Origin: Cristatella mucedo
Lineage: Eukaryota > Bryozoa > Phylactolaemata > Cristatellidae
NCBI GenBank assembly: GCA_009760855.2
Contig: WPIO01000002.1
Span: forward strand, 8,927,501-8,991,500
Length of the DNA stretch: 64,000 bases
Reading direction: 5' to 3'
Shown: one piece after another, positions 49,596 through 61,663 of the stretch
Layout: each line of letters begins with the position of its first letter
How positions within the stretch are numbered: position 1 is the stretch's first letter
The notes under the pieces: generated by a model
Databases searched by the model: none
What the model was told of the DNA's origin: nothing
The model's input: only the letters and a program-made list of their open reading frames with translations
Position numbers and translations under genes: made by a program

Positions 49596-51947
49596 GAATG
49601 ATACTTGATAAAGCGCCCTCAGAGAACTTAATCTTTTTTTAGGCGCTTTCCATTTGCTGTGAAGGAAACTCGATCGAATAGTGAGTGGTAACATGCTTGA
49701 TAAACAACATGAATAACATTATTAGGGGTGACATGCACAGGGTCAGCATGCAAGTGTGGTTACTGGTAGCATGCAACAGTGTCAGCACGAATAAGCACAT
49801 AAAGGACGAATCACAGTGACCTACTAAATACTGTCAAACATGTGCGTTTTTAAGTTCTTTTTTAATGTGGTCAAGTCAAGGGGATATCGTGACGTAAGTC
49901 GGGAGTGAGTTCCAGGCTTTGAGAGCATACGAACTAAAGTATGGTCTCCATAGGATGAGGTGTGTATGAGGTATAGGTAAACAGTTAGTTTCCGAAAAGC
50001 TGGTGGTACTATGCTTGGCCTGGTGACTGATTAAATTTGATGGATAGACTGGAGGCAAAGAATAAAGGGACCCAAAAGTGAGCGACACAACCTTGAAGTC
50101 GATCCCTTGCTTGGCTGGTAGCGAGTGCAGGTCGGTGAGAAGTGGAGTAATGTGGCAACTGCGAATTTCACCACAAACAACCCTCGCTGCCGAGTTTTCA
50201 ACCGGCTTAAGCGCCTGATTGCACATGCCTGTAGGCTAGCCAGCAATGAGTTACACATTTCAAGACGGGATGTCACAAATGCATAGACTAACTTAGATGT
50301 GGTCTCCCTATCTAAACGAGCCCAAATTTTAGCAATGTTATGTTGCTGAAAGTAGGTAGACTTGATCGTGGAGCTGATGTGGCCGTCTAATGAAAGGTCA
50401 CTTTGGAACACGACACCTAGATTTCGTGCAGATTCAACAGAAGATATGCTGGCAGAGCCGATTTGAACACTAGCTTTTAAAATTTCAGACTCACACATAG
50501 TTTGCCCATAGCTAGTAGGTTAGTTTTATCAGTATTTCATTTAAGAAAATTTGCTGCCATCCATGTGCGGATGTCATCAATACATACAGCAAGGGAGTTG
50601 AGAAAAAGTTGACTCGCTCGAAGGCTGGGAGAGATCAAAGCAAAGGTACAAGTGAAAATCATTCGCATAGAAGTGAAAGGCTAGAGTGTGCTTGGCATTC
50701 ACATCGGCAAGAGGGAGAGTGTAAACCGTGAAAAGAACAGGACTAAGCACGGAGCCCTGAGGTACCCTATATTTCAGAGGTACTTCTCGGGTGATCTTTG
50801 TCCATTCACATAAAGACACTGGAGTCTCCCACTGAGATTGGACTTGAAGCACTGCAGAACAGTGCCAGTCATGCCCTGGCGAGATGAGAGGCGCTCAAGA
50901 AAGACTTGGTGATCGATAGTATCAAAAGCTGCCGAAAGATCGAGTTAAACAAGCAGACATATTCTACCCATGTTGTCATTCCTAGGTAAGTCGCTGTTAA
51001 CCCGAAGTAATGCAGACTATTTGGAGTGATTAGCACTAAAGCCAGACTGGAACTTACTAGTAAGGTTTGAAGTTTCAATATATGAGCTCAGCTGGTCTGC
51101 CGCAACCTGTTCCAGTGTCTTTGATAGGAATAGTAGAAGGGAGACCGGGTAGTAGTTGCTCAAGTTCTCTTGGTCCAGTGTCGCTTTCTTGAGTAGTGGC
51201 CTGACTACAGCTTTTTTGAAAGGTGCTGGGACATGACCTGAGACTTATGACATATGCATGATGTTAATTTTACACAGCAACAGCAGATCAATACAACGTA
51301 TATTTCATTTATATATAATTCATTTATGTAGCACCACAAGAGAACTTAATCGCTATTCAGGTGCTTCGTACATGCCTCAGGGCTCGAGCCCACGACCGCA
51401 GCCAGACCATGGTCGGAGTGAGCACTTTGACTGAAGGACCAAGCCAGCTCAGCGTAGGAGCAAGATAGTGGGAATAGGGTTCAAAGGATTTGTTGTCTTC
51501 TTTGATTGGGATATGAACTTCAGGACGAGATCACTAGCGACCTGCCTTAATATAGACATTGAGGTGCTGCAAGGAATCGAGGAACAGCATTCTAGGGGAT
51601 GTTGCCATCGCAGGGATGGCCTCCATGATCTTGTTTATCTTTTGGACAAAGAAGCTAGAGAAGCGATCAGTTAGATAATCACAGGGATCATCAGGTAAGG
51701 AGCTAACCTGGGAGCGGTTTTGGAGATGGTTGATCGTCGACATCAGCATTTTTGGATTTTGCATCTGTGCTTAAACAACGTTTTTATAGAAGCTAGACTT
51801 GATCTCTACTACGATCGATTGGTACGACCTACATTAGTCCTCGTATACCTGTCAATGGGCAGTCAGTCCTGATCTTTTGTATGCTTTTTCAAGCTTGAGC
51901 TTGGTAGACCTTACTAGTTTAATCCCTGTGGTAAACCATAGGCCGTC
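49596..51947 (-). pseudogene. LINE copy (F2) inside PolB
   Basis: Minus strand, 3' hairpin tail at about 49,605-49,655, ORF end, and RT with 'FHFYANDFHLYLCFD' (YADD changed to YAND) near 50,650-50,700. The pre-RT block reaches 'NPKMLMSTINHLQNRSQVSS' (about 51,700-51,765). The 5' end is cut at 51,947 and PolB resumes in the next base. A SINE lies inside at 51,301-51,452. Frameshifts throughout. Confidence 0.85.
51301..51452 (-). repeat. LINE-tailed tRNA-SINE copy
   Basis: In reverse complement: head 'GCTGAGCTGGCTTGGTCC' with A-box-like TGGCTTGGTCC, B-box-like 'GGGCTCGAGCCC', then a tail 'GCGATTAAGTTCTCTTGTGG' like that of the LINE, and an AT-rich end. Flanked by CGTA on both sides (51,297-51,300 and 51,453-51,456), and the LINE continues across it. 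Confidence 0.72.
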
Positions 51948-52503
51948 AAAGAAAATTGACTCATTGTCAAAGAGAATTGATCGTCTTGCTTATGATGATC
52001 CAGCTTATTTCTTTACTGCACCTTAACTTGGTGTACTGGTTTAAGATTTTCAAAAGTAAAGTTAGACCTGTTAAAAAGTTTTCATCCCTTTGAATTCTTT
52101 CTGAGCGCAATCCGTGGAGGAATTACCCAAGGAAATTGTCGTCATGTCAAGGCAAACAAAACGACGGCTTCCAATCTCGATTAGAGTAAAGAAAAGAGTT
52201 GGCTGATGTATAATGATGCAAACGCCCTATACTCAACTGCTATGACTCAACCTCTACTACTAGGTAACTTTCGTTTCTGGGATAAGAAAAAAGTTGACTC
52301 TTTTACAAAAGAAAAAATACAAGCCTGAAGGGAAAATTCAAGTGTTGGTTATGCTCGAGAGGTTGACATGTTTTCCCTAGACCACTTACACGATACTTAT
52401 TCTGACTACCCACTTCTTCCTACTAGGAGAAAGGTTAGTACCGAAGAATATTCTATGTATCAAGAAAGGTTCTTTTGTTAGAGAGGATGGCGAGAAGTTA
52501 GAT
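51948..52503 (+). pseudogene. Maverick/adintovirus-like PolB, block 2 (polymerase motif A)
   Basis: PolB continues directly after the LINE: 'LAYDDPAYFFTAP' (about 51,990), then 'LMYNDANALYSTAMTQPLLL' (52,205-52,264), which is the family's DxNNLYGxAMSQPLP motif A. 'DHLHDTYSDYPLLP' follows at about 52,380. Stops and frame changes separate them. The next LINE begins at 52,504. Confidence 0.85.
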
Positions 52504-54808
52504 TATAATAATAATAATGCACTTGATAAAGCGCCCTCAGAGAACTTAATCTCTTTCTAGGCGCTTTACATTTGCTGCAAAGGGAAATGCAATTGAATGG
52601 TGAGTAAAATCATGCTTGAAAAACATACAAAATGAATAATATGGTTAGGGGTGACATGCACAGGGTCAGCATGCAAATGTGGTTAGTGGCAGCATGCACA
52701 GTGTCAGCACGCATAAGCACGTGAAGGACGAATCACAGGGACCCACTAAATGCTGTCCTAAATAGGTGTGTTTTTAGGTTCCTTTTAAATGTGGTCAGGT
52801 CATGGGATGTTCTGACGCAGGTCGGGAGGGAGTTCCAGGCTTTGGGAGCATATGAACTAAATGCACGGTCTCCAAAGGATTTAAGGTTTGTACGAGGTAT
52901 TTGTAGACTGTTGGATTCCGAAAAGCGGGTGGTACGATGCTTGGCCTGATGGGGTAGTATATCTGACAGATAGGCTGGAGCCAAAGAATGAAGTGACCTA
53001 AAAGTGAGCGACAAAACCTTGAAGTCAATCCGTTGCTTGCCTGGTAGCCAGTGCAGGTCGGCGAGAAGTAGAGTAATGTGGCAACTGCGACGCTCACGAC
53101 AGACAAGCCTAGCTACCGAGTTTTGCACCAGCTGCAATAGCCTGATCGCACATGCCAGTAGGAGAGTAAGAAGTGAGTTGCAGAAGTCGAGACGGGACGT
53201 CACGAATGCATGGACCAACTTAGACATGGTATCCTTATCTAAACAAGCCCGAGTTTTAGCAATGCTATGAAACTGAAAATAGGCAGATTTAACTGTGGAG
53301 CTGATATGGTCTTCCAACGAGAGGTCACTTTGGAATATGACACCTAGATTTCGAGCTGATTTAACAGGAGATATGCTGGCAGTGCCAATTTTGAGCGTCA
53401 GCCTGTCCAATTTTTGAATCCCACTGGGTTTGCCCATAACTAGTAAGTTAGTTTTATCATCTTTTAGTTTTAGAAAATTTGCTGCCATCCATGTGCGGAT
53501 GTCCTCAATGCATGCAGCTAGTGAGTTCAGAGAATTTGAGGTGCTCGAAGGCTGGGAGGGATCAAAGCAAAGGTACAACTGAGTGTGATCCGCATAGAAG
53601 TGAAAGCCTAGATTGTGCTTGGCAATCACATCAGCAAGAGGCAGAGTATAAATCGTGAAAAGAACCGGACCTAGCACGGAGCCCTGAGGTACTCCATATT
53701 TCAGAGGTACTTCAGATGATCTTTGTCCATTCACGTCAATACTCTGGAGTCTCCCACTGAGATTGGACCTGAAGCACTGCAGAACAGTGCCAGTGATGCC
53801 CAGGCGAGATGAGAGGCGCTCTAGAAGAACTTTGTGATCGATAGTATCAAAAGCTGCTGAAAGGTCGAGCAAAGCAAGCAGAGACACTCTACCCATGTCT
53901 GCATTTCTCAGTAGGTCGTTGTATACCCGAAGCAATGCTGACTCTGTGGAGTGATTAGCTCTAAAGCCAGACTGGAACTTACTAGCAAAGTGTGAGGTTT
54001 CGATATATGAGTTCAGCTGGTGGCCACGACCCGTTCCAGTGTCTTTGATAGGAATGGTAGAAGGGAGACTGGGCGGTAGTTGCTCAAGTTCTCTTGATCT
54101 AGTGTCGCTTTCTTAAGAAGTGACCTGACTACAGCTTTTTTGAAAGGTGCTGGGAAATGACCTGAGGCTAATGACATATTAATGATGATAGTTATGCATG
54201 GCAGCAGCAGATCGATGCAACGTAGGAGCAGGACAGTGGGAATAGGGTCCAGAGGACATGTTATCTTCTTTGATTGGGATACGAACTTCAGGACTAGATC
54301 ATTAGTGACCTGCTTAAATGTAGACATTGAGGTGCAGCCAGGAATCGAGGAACAGCATTCTAGTGGAGATGTTGTCATCGCAGGGATGGATTCCCTGATC
54401 TTATTTATCTTCTGCTCAAAGAATCGAGAGAAGCGATCGGCTAGATCATCACAAGGATCATCAGGTAAGGAGCTAATCTGGGAGCAGTTGAAGAGATGGT
54501 TTATTGTCGACATCAGCATTTTGGGTTTTTGTGCATCTGTGATTCAACAATGTTTACATAAATATATAGAAGCTAGACTTGGCCTTTGCTAGGATCGATT
54601 AGTACGACTTACAGTAGTCTTCATATGCCTGTCGATGGACAGTCCGTCCGGATCTTTTGTATGCTTTTTCAAGCTTTCGTTTAGTAGACCTGGCTAGTTT
54701 AATGTCTGTGGTAAACCATAGGCCGTCCGGGCGGGGGCACACAGTGCGCTTTGTCAGAGGTGCAAACTCGTCGAGCATGTCAGCTAGTGTCGTGTTGTAG
54801 CTATCTAC
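52504..54808 (-). pseudogene. LINE copy (G) inside PolB, best-preserved RT
   Basis: Minus strand. A single 400-codon frame (53,935-52,733) carries RT and C-terminal region: 'LDLSAAFDTIDHKVLLERL', 'YGVPQGSVLGPVLFT', 'FHFYADHTQLYLCFD', 'LHSLAPAYLSDILPHQAKHR', ending 'TAFSGSL'. The catalytic YADD is YADH, so it is dead. The pre-RT part is in another frame (54,519-54,013). The 3' tail and AAT run are at 52,504-52,570. The 5' end at 54,808 lies before the RT; no endonuclease. Degenerate copies of a 'GAGAAGTTAGATT/GAGAAATTGATT' sequence on either side may be the target duplication. Confidence 0.9.
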
Positions 54809-55962
54809 GAAAGTAATGATGAGAAATTGATTGCTGATTTACAACCAAAATTTAAATCTGTTATTCCCTATAGGAATTTACAACTAGCTTCAGAGAGATC
54901 ATATGAGTTAACTAAAGTTTATAGGGTTGTAAGTTTTTCTAAAAACGATAGGCTTAGTGATTATGTACTTGAAAATATAACAAAAAGAAAATATGCAAAG
55001 GACGATTTTGTAAATAAAAATACTATAAGTTGTAGAATAACACTTTCTTTTGGTAAAACAATGAAAATGTTTTGGAAAGAGTTAAGCCAGAATTATTCAA
55101 CTTAAGGTTTAGTAGAGACATTTTACTGTGTGATAAGACAGTTAAGAGTGCAAGGTTTAAGGATAGAAGAATATTCAATCGTGACTTAATTGAAAAATAA
55201 TAAAATAAGACAGAGGTTTGTCTTAACAAACCAATTTATCTAGGATTTACTATTTTAGATATATCAAAGTTGATAATGCAAGATTTCTACCATAACACTA
55301 TGAAAGATTATTACGGAGATAAACTAACACTTGCTTATACAGATACTGATTCTATGGTTTTGTAAATAAGTAGAAAAAATGTTTGTGAAGACTTGGTAAA
55401 TAACTTGGAGTATTTAGATTTATCAGGTTACCCTAGGCATAAAGAAATATGGAATACTGTAGGTTTTGAGAAAAGGATGAAAGAGAATAAGGAACGTTTT
55501 TGTAAATTCAAGGGTTAGGTAGCATAAAAATCCACCGTAAATCCAAAGACAAAATATTACATTGGAGATTCAAAAGAAAATATGTTGGAGAAATCTGTTG
55601 TAATAGATGAAGGAGTTTTCTTAAGACCTAAACTTTATTCTATGCAGATAGCCATAGCAACTAAAAATAACATACAAGTTAAATCATCTGCTTAGAAAGC
55701 TAGGGGATTTAAAAGAGAAGTTGCTAAACAATGTTTGAATAACAAGGATTATCTAGGTTGCATAAGAATAGATTTTGATGTCTATTGTTGCCAATCTAGA
55801 TTTCAAGTTAGAAATCATCAAATTTATACCATTACAAAAACTAAGAAAGCACTATCAGCGTTTGACTCGAAACGCTATTGGTTAGACTGTGGGCGATGTA
55901 GCTATGCTTGTGGTCACTATAGAATTAAAGATACAGGTGGAAATTGTTTTGAATGTAATTAA
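54809..55962 (+). pseudogene. Maverick/adintovirus-like PolB, block 3 (motifs B and C, C-terminus)
   Basis: Starts '..DEKLIADLQPKFKSVIPYRN' (54,816 on), then 'SFGKTMK' near 55,055, 'LGFTILDISKLIMQDFYHN' (55,240-55,300), and the catalytic motif C 'AYTDTDSM' (about 55,337-55,360). The C-terminal hallmark 'ALSAFDSKRYWLDCG...ACGHYRI' ends at 55,962. It has single stops and shifts near 55,105, 55,195, 55,364, 55,518 and 55,696. Motifs A and C both keep their aspartates, but the gene is broken by two LINE insertion sites and many stops. Confidence 0.88.
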
Positions 55963-55974
55963 AATATTTACATA

Positions 55975-57079
55975 GATGCCTGAACGACAATATGAAGATT
56001 GCTCAAGACCAAACATAAAGAAAAAGTAAAAGTTCAAATTGAACTAGATTTAAGAGAGATTACTAAAGAATGTATGATTTAAAAATTGAGACGAAATATG
56101 ATCGGAGAAGAATGGAGCTGACACTACAAGAAGTAGGGATAAATGATTTTATTTAAAAAAATTCTAATGATATAAATCAGCAAGCTAAAAGTTGAGATTG
56201 AATTTTCCAATAATTGCACAGTTCAAGATGAAAGTGAAACAGAAGTTAAAGTAGAAGGTGAAGATGGTGATCCAGATTATATTTGTCGTGAGCGTCGCAG
56301 TTGCCACATTACACTACTTCTCGCCGACCTGCACTGGCTACCAGTCAAGCAACGGATTGTCTTCAAGGTTTTGTCGCTCACTTTTAGGTCACATCATTCT
56401 TTGGCTCCAGTCTATCTCTCAAATATACTCCCCCATCAGGCTAAGCATCGTGCCAGCCGCTTTTCGGAATTCAACAGTCTACCAATACCTCATACAAACC
56501 TCAAATCCTTTGGAGACCGTACATTTAGTTCGTATGCTCCCAAAGCCTGGAACTCCCTCCCGACTTGCGTCAGACCATCCCTTGACTTGACCACATTTAA
56601 AAAGAACTTAAAAGCATGCCTATTTGGGACAGCATTTAGTGGGTCACTGTGATTCGTCCTTCACGTGCTTATGCGTGCTGACACTGTGCATGCTGCCACT
56701 AGCCACATTTAATAATAATAATAATAATATTGCACTTGACAAAGCGCCCTCAGAGAACTTAATCTCTTTCTAGGCGCTTTACATTTGCTTTGCATGCTGA
56801 CCCTGTGCATGTCATCCCTAACCGTGTTATTCATTTTGTTTGTGTATCAAGCATGAAATTTCTCAGCATTCAATTACATTTCCCTTTGCAGCAAATGTAA
56901 AGCGCCTAGAGAGAGATTGAGTTCTCTGAGGGCGCTTTATCAAGTGCATTATTATTATTATTATTATACAGAAGAAACAGACGACGAAGAAAAAGATGAT
57001 CGTGATTAAACAGAAGATTCTAACTTTGAAGAAGAAACTGAATATGAATATATCAATGAAGAGGATGAAGAAAATGATT
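55975..57079 (+). pseudogene. Acidic provirus ORF, split by a LINE
   Basis: Downstream of PolB on the same strand. A broken frame leads into an acidic stretch 'DESETEVKVEGEDGDPDY' (about 56,228-56,280), is interrupted by LINE sequence, and resumes at 56,969 with another run of Glu/Asp to a TAA at 57,079. No family recognised. Confidence 0.45.
56281..56968 (+). repeat. LINE 3' end with second LINE tail inside
   Basis: Plus strand: ORF end (56,281-56,652, '...TAFSGSL'), 3' UTR, hairpin tail and ATT run (56,945-56,968). At 56,709-56,788 an AAT run with a minus-strand LINE tail is inserted between 'CCACATTT' and 'TGCATGCTG' of the 3' UTR. The two hairpin tails face each other, forming a local inverted repeat. 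Confidence 0.8.
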
Positions 57080-57102
57080 AAATATATTATTATTATATAG
57101 AA

Positions 57103-57321
57103 ATGGATGTCTCAAGAATTCTTAGTTGTGAGCAATATAGAGAAATGGAAGTACAAATTTGTCTAAAAAAATTTAAAGGAGTAGATCTAAGGATTGTTAA
57201 GCATTTACTAGGTAAACTTATTTCTGATCTGGATAGTTCATATATTACTATTCTCAATGATATCTGTGAAACTTGCGATAAACTAAATAGAGTCAAGGTA
57301 AAATTATTAAAATACTAGTTG
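57103..57321 (+). CDS. Small intact provirus ORF, unrecognised
   Basis: A 71-codon open frame starting MDVSRILSCEQYREMEVQ, Lys/Leu-rich with likely helices ('IVKHLLGKLISDLD', 'CDKLNRVKVKLLKY'). Its AT-rich composition and position fit the provirus. Function unknown; it could be an accessory gene or chance. Confidence 0.4.
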
Positions 57322-57454
57322 AGGCAAAAAAGAAATCAAAGACCCCCAAAACAAAACCTGGTATGCAGATTGCTACTTAATTTTAATTTTGTTATATTCC
57401 TATGTAAGTATGGGAGAATTTCAGGAACTACAATAGAAACTACCCAAACACAGG

Positions 57455-57932
57455 ATATGTGATCCAAATCTTGCTACCTCTGCATCTTTACTAAAGTCCT
57501 ATGGAGATTATCTCGTTAAATCTAGAATGACTGCTTACGAATTAAAAACCAGACTCAGTTATTTCAATCATGACCAATAATACAGGAAAAAAATTCTATC
57601 AGATGAATGTGACGCCGAAGCACAAAAATTAATCAGCTCCGGATACTGTAAAGTTACTTCTGATCTAGAATCTACTGTTAGAAAGAAAGTTGACAATCTT
57701 CTAGATACTCCTGGAGAAATTTCATGATACACAACATGGATTGCCAGTCAACTTCCAAGCATTTCTAAAGTTATCTCAGACTTATCCGGAATTAAGCCAG
57801 ATATGTCAAGCATTTTTAAAGATAAATTTTATGCTATATATCCTAATATCTCTGATAGAACCAGTGCTAGACCAAAAGCAGCACTCGTTTCTCTTGCAGC
57901 ATCTAGTTCTACAACTGCTTCTTCATCTAGTA
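57455..57932 (+). pseudogene. Provirus gene, Ser/Thr-rich, part 1
   Basis: One plus frame with two stops: 'LLKSYGDYLVKSRMTAYELK', 'DLESTVRKKVDNLLDTPGE', 'FYAIYPNISDRTSARPKAA', then a Ser/Thr/Ala run. The hAT transposon enters within this run. It may be a structural protein of the provirus, but no family is recognised. Confidence 0.5.
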
Positions 57933-60928
57933 CAAGGGTCGGCAACCTTTTGAGACGGAAGAACCAAAAGTTACAATTTACAAAATTTCCCAGTTTTTAA
58001 AGAGCCACTAACATTTTTATTTCAATATTATGGTATTTGATTAGGATTAGGTATATAAATTTGATTTTTGATTTAAAATAAATAGCTTTAAATATGAAAT
58101 AGTATTTATTCATATAAAAAATACAAATGTTTTACACGAAACATATTAAAGTATTTTAGATAACTCTGCTAGAATAATACAATTAGTAATCAAATAATAT
58201 AACTATAATTATTGAATAATAGATATTTACAATAGTTACATCAATGGGTCCATTGGCCTTGCATGTCTTTAGAAAGTTTGGTTAAATCTGGCTCATAAAT
58301 TGTTGTTTTCAGTTTCAAGCACGACTCTAGATTTTTATTTGTTAGTTGGCTTGTTACTTTAATTTTTATTCTATTCATGCAAGAGAACGCTTGCTCGCAC
58401 GAATATGTTGACCCGAAGATCGTCAGCACTTAAAATGCCAACTTCTTCACCTCACTGTAGCATTCTGGAAGACTATTCCATGCGTCAAATATGAGTGCCT
58501 CAACTCGCGGCATTTCTTTTAGAGCTGTCCACTTGTGCAGCGTAACGTGCATGCTTTTCTGGACCTCCAACTCTTTTAACTTGCTCTTGAATTCTGTGAA
58601 CTTCTCACTCCACAAATGTTTGGTTTTCAAATCCAGCAATTGCATTTGAAACGAACCAGCACCAATTCCAAATGGCTCAATGTTGATCTCATTTTTATTT
58701 GTGTTGAGAGGATTTACTATGAACGCCAGAGTATTTGCGTTTGTTTTGAATTTCTCAAATCTCTCAGCGAATCCATCCTTCATTTTGCATATAGTGATGC
58801 TGAAATAATTCATGTCAATAGTTGCATTGGTTTCATCGCGATATTACTTCAGATTTTCGAAATTAAGTAATTTACCGCTCTCCATGTCTTCGACAAAAAG
58901 AAGTAATTCATTTTCGAAACAAACCACTTCTTCAAGCAAGACATAGGCTGGGTTTCCCTTTTCTTGCAGTTTTAGATTAAGCTCATTTAGTTTCTTTGTG
59001 ATATCCACCATGAAGTTGAATTTTTGCAGCCATTCGTCTTCTTTCAATTCGGGATGGATAATGCCTTTTTCATTGAAGAATGTTTTTATTTCACTCAAGC
59101 AAGAAGCAAAACGTTTCAATACGTTACCCCTGGAAAGCCATTGCACTTTATTGTGCAGAAGTAGGTCAGAATACTGGCTTTCTATTTCTTCAAGAAATTC
59201 TTTAAACTGGCGATGGTAGAGTGCTTTTGCCAAAATGCTGTTAATGATCCTTATAACCAAGTTCATGACCTCAACCATTTCGGTCGGAAATGTGTGGGCA
59301 CAAAGCGCCTCTTGATGAATTATTAAATCACGAAACAGTTCTTCAGCTCCACGTATGAAAAAATCTTTGACGTACTCACCATCTGTGAATGGTTTACCTC
59401 TTTTTGCAATTTGTAGTGATATTGCGAAGCTTGCCAGATTTACATTATTTGAAGATTGTGCCCAGTTACTTAGCATAGAACTCGACTGTTGCTTTTGTTT
59501 TTGAAGCTCCTTAACAGCTTTTTCCGTGCGTCACCGGTTGGATATTTAGCAGCGAATCGGGTATGTTTTGTAGGGAAGTTTCTCTCTAAATTTGACTTCT
59601 TATTGCGTGCAAGTTTTTCTTGGCAAATAAGACAAGTCGGAAGGCCATATGTGTTGCATATGAACGCAAACGACTCCTTTCAATCCTGATTAAATTCTCG
59701 TTTTCTTCTTCAGTTCGTCTCTTCTTTTTATCAGATGCCATTCTGGTGGCGGAGCTGAAATAAATATTTTTAAAATTTTACTTAGCTATCGAAAACGGCG
59801 TTCATAAATAGTTAATTAAATAGTTAATTTCTTTAGTTGCTAATCTGTAAAAAAGTCAACTTCGTTAAACGTTAAAGCGTATGGACAAGTAGTGTACCTC
59901 CGCACAAAATCATTTTTTTAAATTATCCATAGAAGTATTTTTTCTTTGCATACCATGTTTACTTCGCGTCACTGTAACAAAATTAATAGGTATACGAAAT
60001 TAATAAAATTTTGTTGTACCTTTGGACGTTCGAAGGTACAACAACATGAATGTCCGGAGGTACAACAAAGGGTATTTTCAGAAACTTTCACGTGTAAAAT
60101 AATTTGAGGTTAAAATATTCAAAACAGACAATATATTTAGAAAGCTCAACACATATAGTTCATATTCATATGTATTACGCATCATACCAACACGTAACGA
60201 ACAGAATATACAGTACAGTAAAACAATGAAAATAAATATTTACTTTTTGATTGAAAAAAGTTCTGACTGCGACCGTTGACGGCACAGTGCACCAATAACT
60301 AAACAAACAGAACAGTGTTGCCACATTTTGAAAATGCTACTCTCATGAATTTTTGCATGTATATATCACATTGATAACCTACTTAAATCGAAGCTGTCCG
60401 AAGGTAAGGTCGTCTGAAGGTACACCACTTGCCCTTACATACCTTTGAGAAGATAATTCGCTTCTAAATCGTCTTCTTCTTGAAATAAGGTAGAATTGTT
60501 GTTTCTCGCAAGCGATTAAATTAACACACATGGAACCGCGCTCCGAGGAAGACTTACTGAAGACTGAACACTACCGTCCGCTGGGTTGCTGGCTGGGTGG
60601 TAGTAGTGACTAGTGACGGCGGCAGTCGGCATTTCGGCAGTGGCAAGCATGGAGCCGTCGTCACGGGGCTGGCCACAGTGCGGCTGTGGGGCTGGGCAGT
60701 GTGCCCAAGCGGCTGTCAGCAGCCGTATACTCTCTACTCCACCTATTCTCACTGCTCTCGGTGGAGTGTTTTTATCCTGTTTAAAGTTGTTTTTGCAGTA
60801 TAATATTTTTTATGAGTTTTGAAAATAAAATAATATAATTATTAATATTTGCGCATGGAACTGGAGAGCCGCATCTTGACATCAAAAGAGCCGCATGCGG
60901 TTAGCGAGCCACAGGTTGCCGATCCCTG
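57933..60928 (-). mobile_element. hAT (Charlie/ZBED-type) transposon, 2,996 bp
   Basis: Ends CAAGGGTCGGCAACCTTTTG and, in reverse complement at the other end, CAGGGATCGGCAACCTGTGG. A perfect 8 bp target duplication ATCTAGTA lies at 57,925-57,932 and 60,929-60,936. The transposase is on the minus strand (58,241-59,741). The provirus reading frame continues on both sides, so this is a later insertion. 59,760-60,840 is non-coding element sequence with a GC-rich patch at 60,530-60,760. Confidence 0.95.
58241..59741 (-). pseudogene. hAT transposase (ZBED/GTF2IRD2-like)
   Basis: Starts at the ATG at 59,741 (MASDKK). A BED-finger-like part follows with 'LARNKKSNLERNF' and 'KHTRFAAKYP' (about 59,640-59,560), then the helical core (59,476-58,844, '[17 protein letters not shown]'). 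The C-terminal dimerisation region follows ('FGSTYSCEQAFSCMNRIK', 'LESCLKL', about 58,420-58,300). Apart from one frameshift near 59,660, it is a single frame with stops at about 58,844 and 58,430, so it decayed recently compared with the provirus. In the family this enzyme excises and inserts the element using DDE catalysis. Confidence 0.88.
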
Positions 60929-61340
60929 ATCTAGTACCTTAACCACTGATTCTACTCCTCCAACCCAATAAAAAAATAAATTAATATTAAAGAAATTATT
61001 CCAATAAAAACTAGATGTACTAATGGTCTTAGTGAGGTCCAAGGCCAAAAATACTCAAATTTCAAGATTTGCTCGTTTTCAATGGGTCGAATTGAAGACA
61101 TCAGAGGTTCACTTCTAGAATCTTTAAGGCTTGTTTTTGGATACAAAGCTCTGAGAATTCATCATTCTGATCAAGAGATTTAATGAATTTTTACAAAAGT
61201 TCACGATGGTCCTGTTTTATGTGAGTTTCTGAAAGACTTAAAAATAGATAATATAAAAAATTCAAAGTCAGAAGCTTACTCTATAGATACTATAAACAGT
61301 TCAAAGTCAGAAGCTTACTCTAAAAAATGGAAACAACCAT
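60929..61340 (+). pseudogene. Provirus gene, part 2, beyond the hAT element
   Basis: The Ser/Thr-rich frame resumes ('STLTTDSTPPTQ') and, after a stop and frame change, continues 'GRIEDIRGSLLESLRLVFGY' (about 61,080-61,140) and 'VHDGPVLCEFLKDLKIDN' (61,200-61,255). An in-frame direct repeat encoding SSKSEAYS then occurs (about 61,260-61,322). Coding character is clear; the product is unknown. Confidence 0.45.
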
Positions 61341-61663
61341 GAATTAAAAGGCATTAGACTCAGGAAATTTTTCTAGTTTTACTGAGCCAAAATAATTTCT
61401 GCAGGAAAGTTTAGACCAGAAAGATTAGAGAGGTCATCCACGATCCACTGAAAATACAGCCCCTATTACCAATCCGATTTCAATAAAGTCGAAATAACTT
61501 GGAGTTGTAAATCCTCGCAGATAACTGATAACAGGATAGCTAACATTGAATCGATAACTTTTTTAAATAAAAGATCATTTTAAATAGTAAAGTCAGTTAT
61601 AGAAGTATTTAATATCAGCATGTTAATATCTTCTATCCCAGAATATTTAATAGATAGTAATTT
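61341..61663. other. Convergent gap in provirus
   Basis: AT-rich stretch between the end of the plus-strand gene and the end of the minus-strand gene. Stops in all frames. Confidence 0.4.

Noticed and set aside
47540-55962. Assigning the provirus firmly to adintoviruses or to Polintons
   Set aside because: Only PolB is diagnostic in view, and no integrase, ATPase, capsid or terminal repeat was identified.
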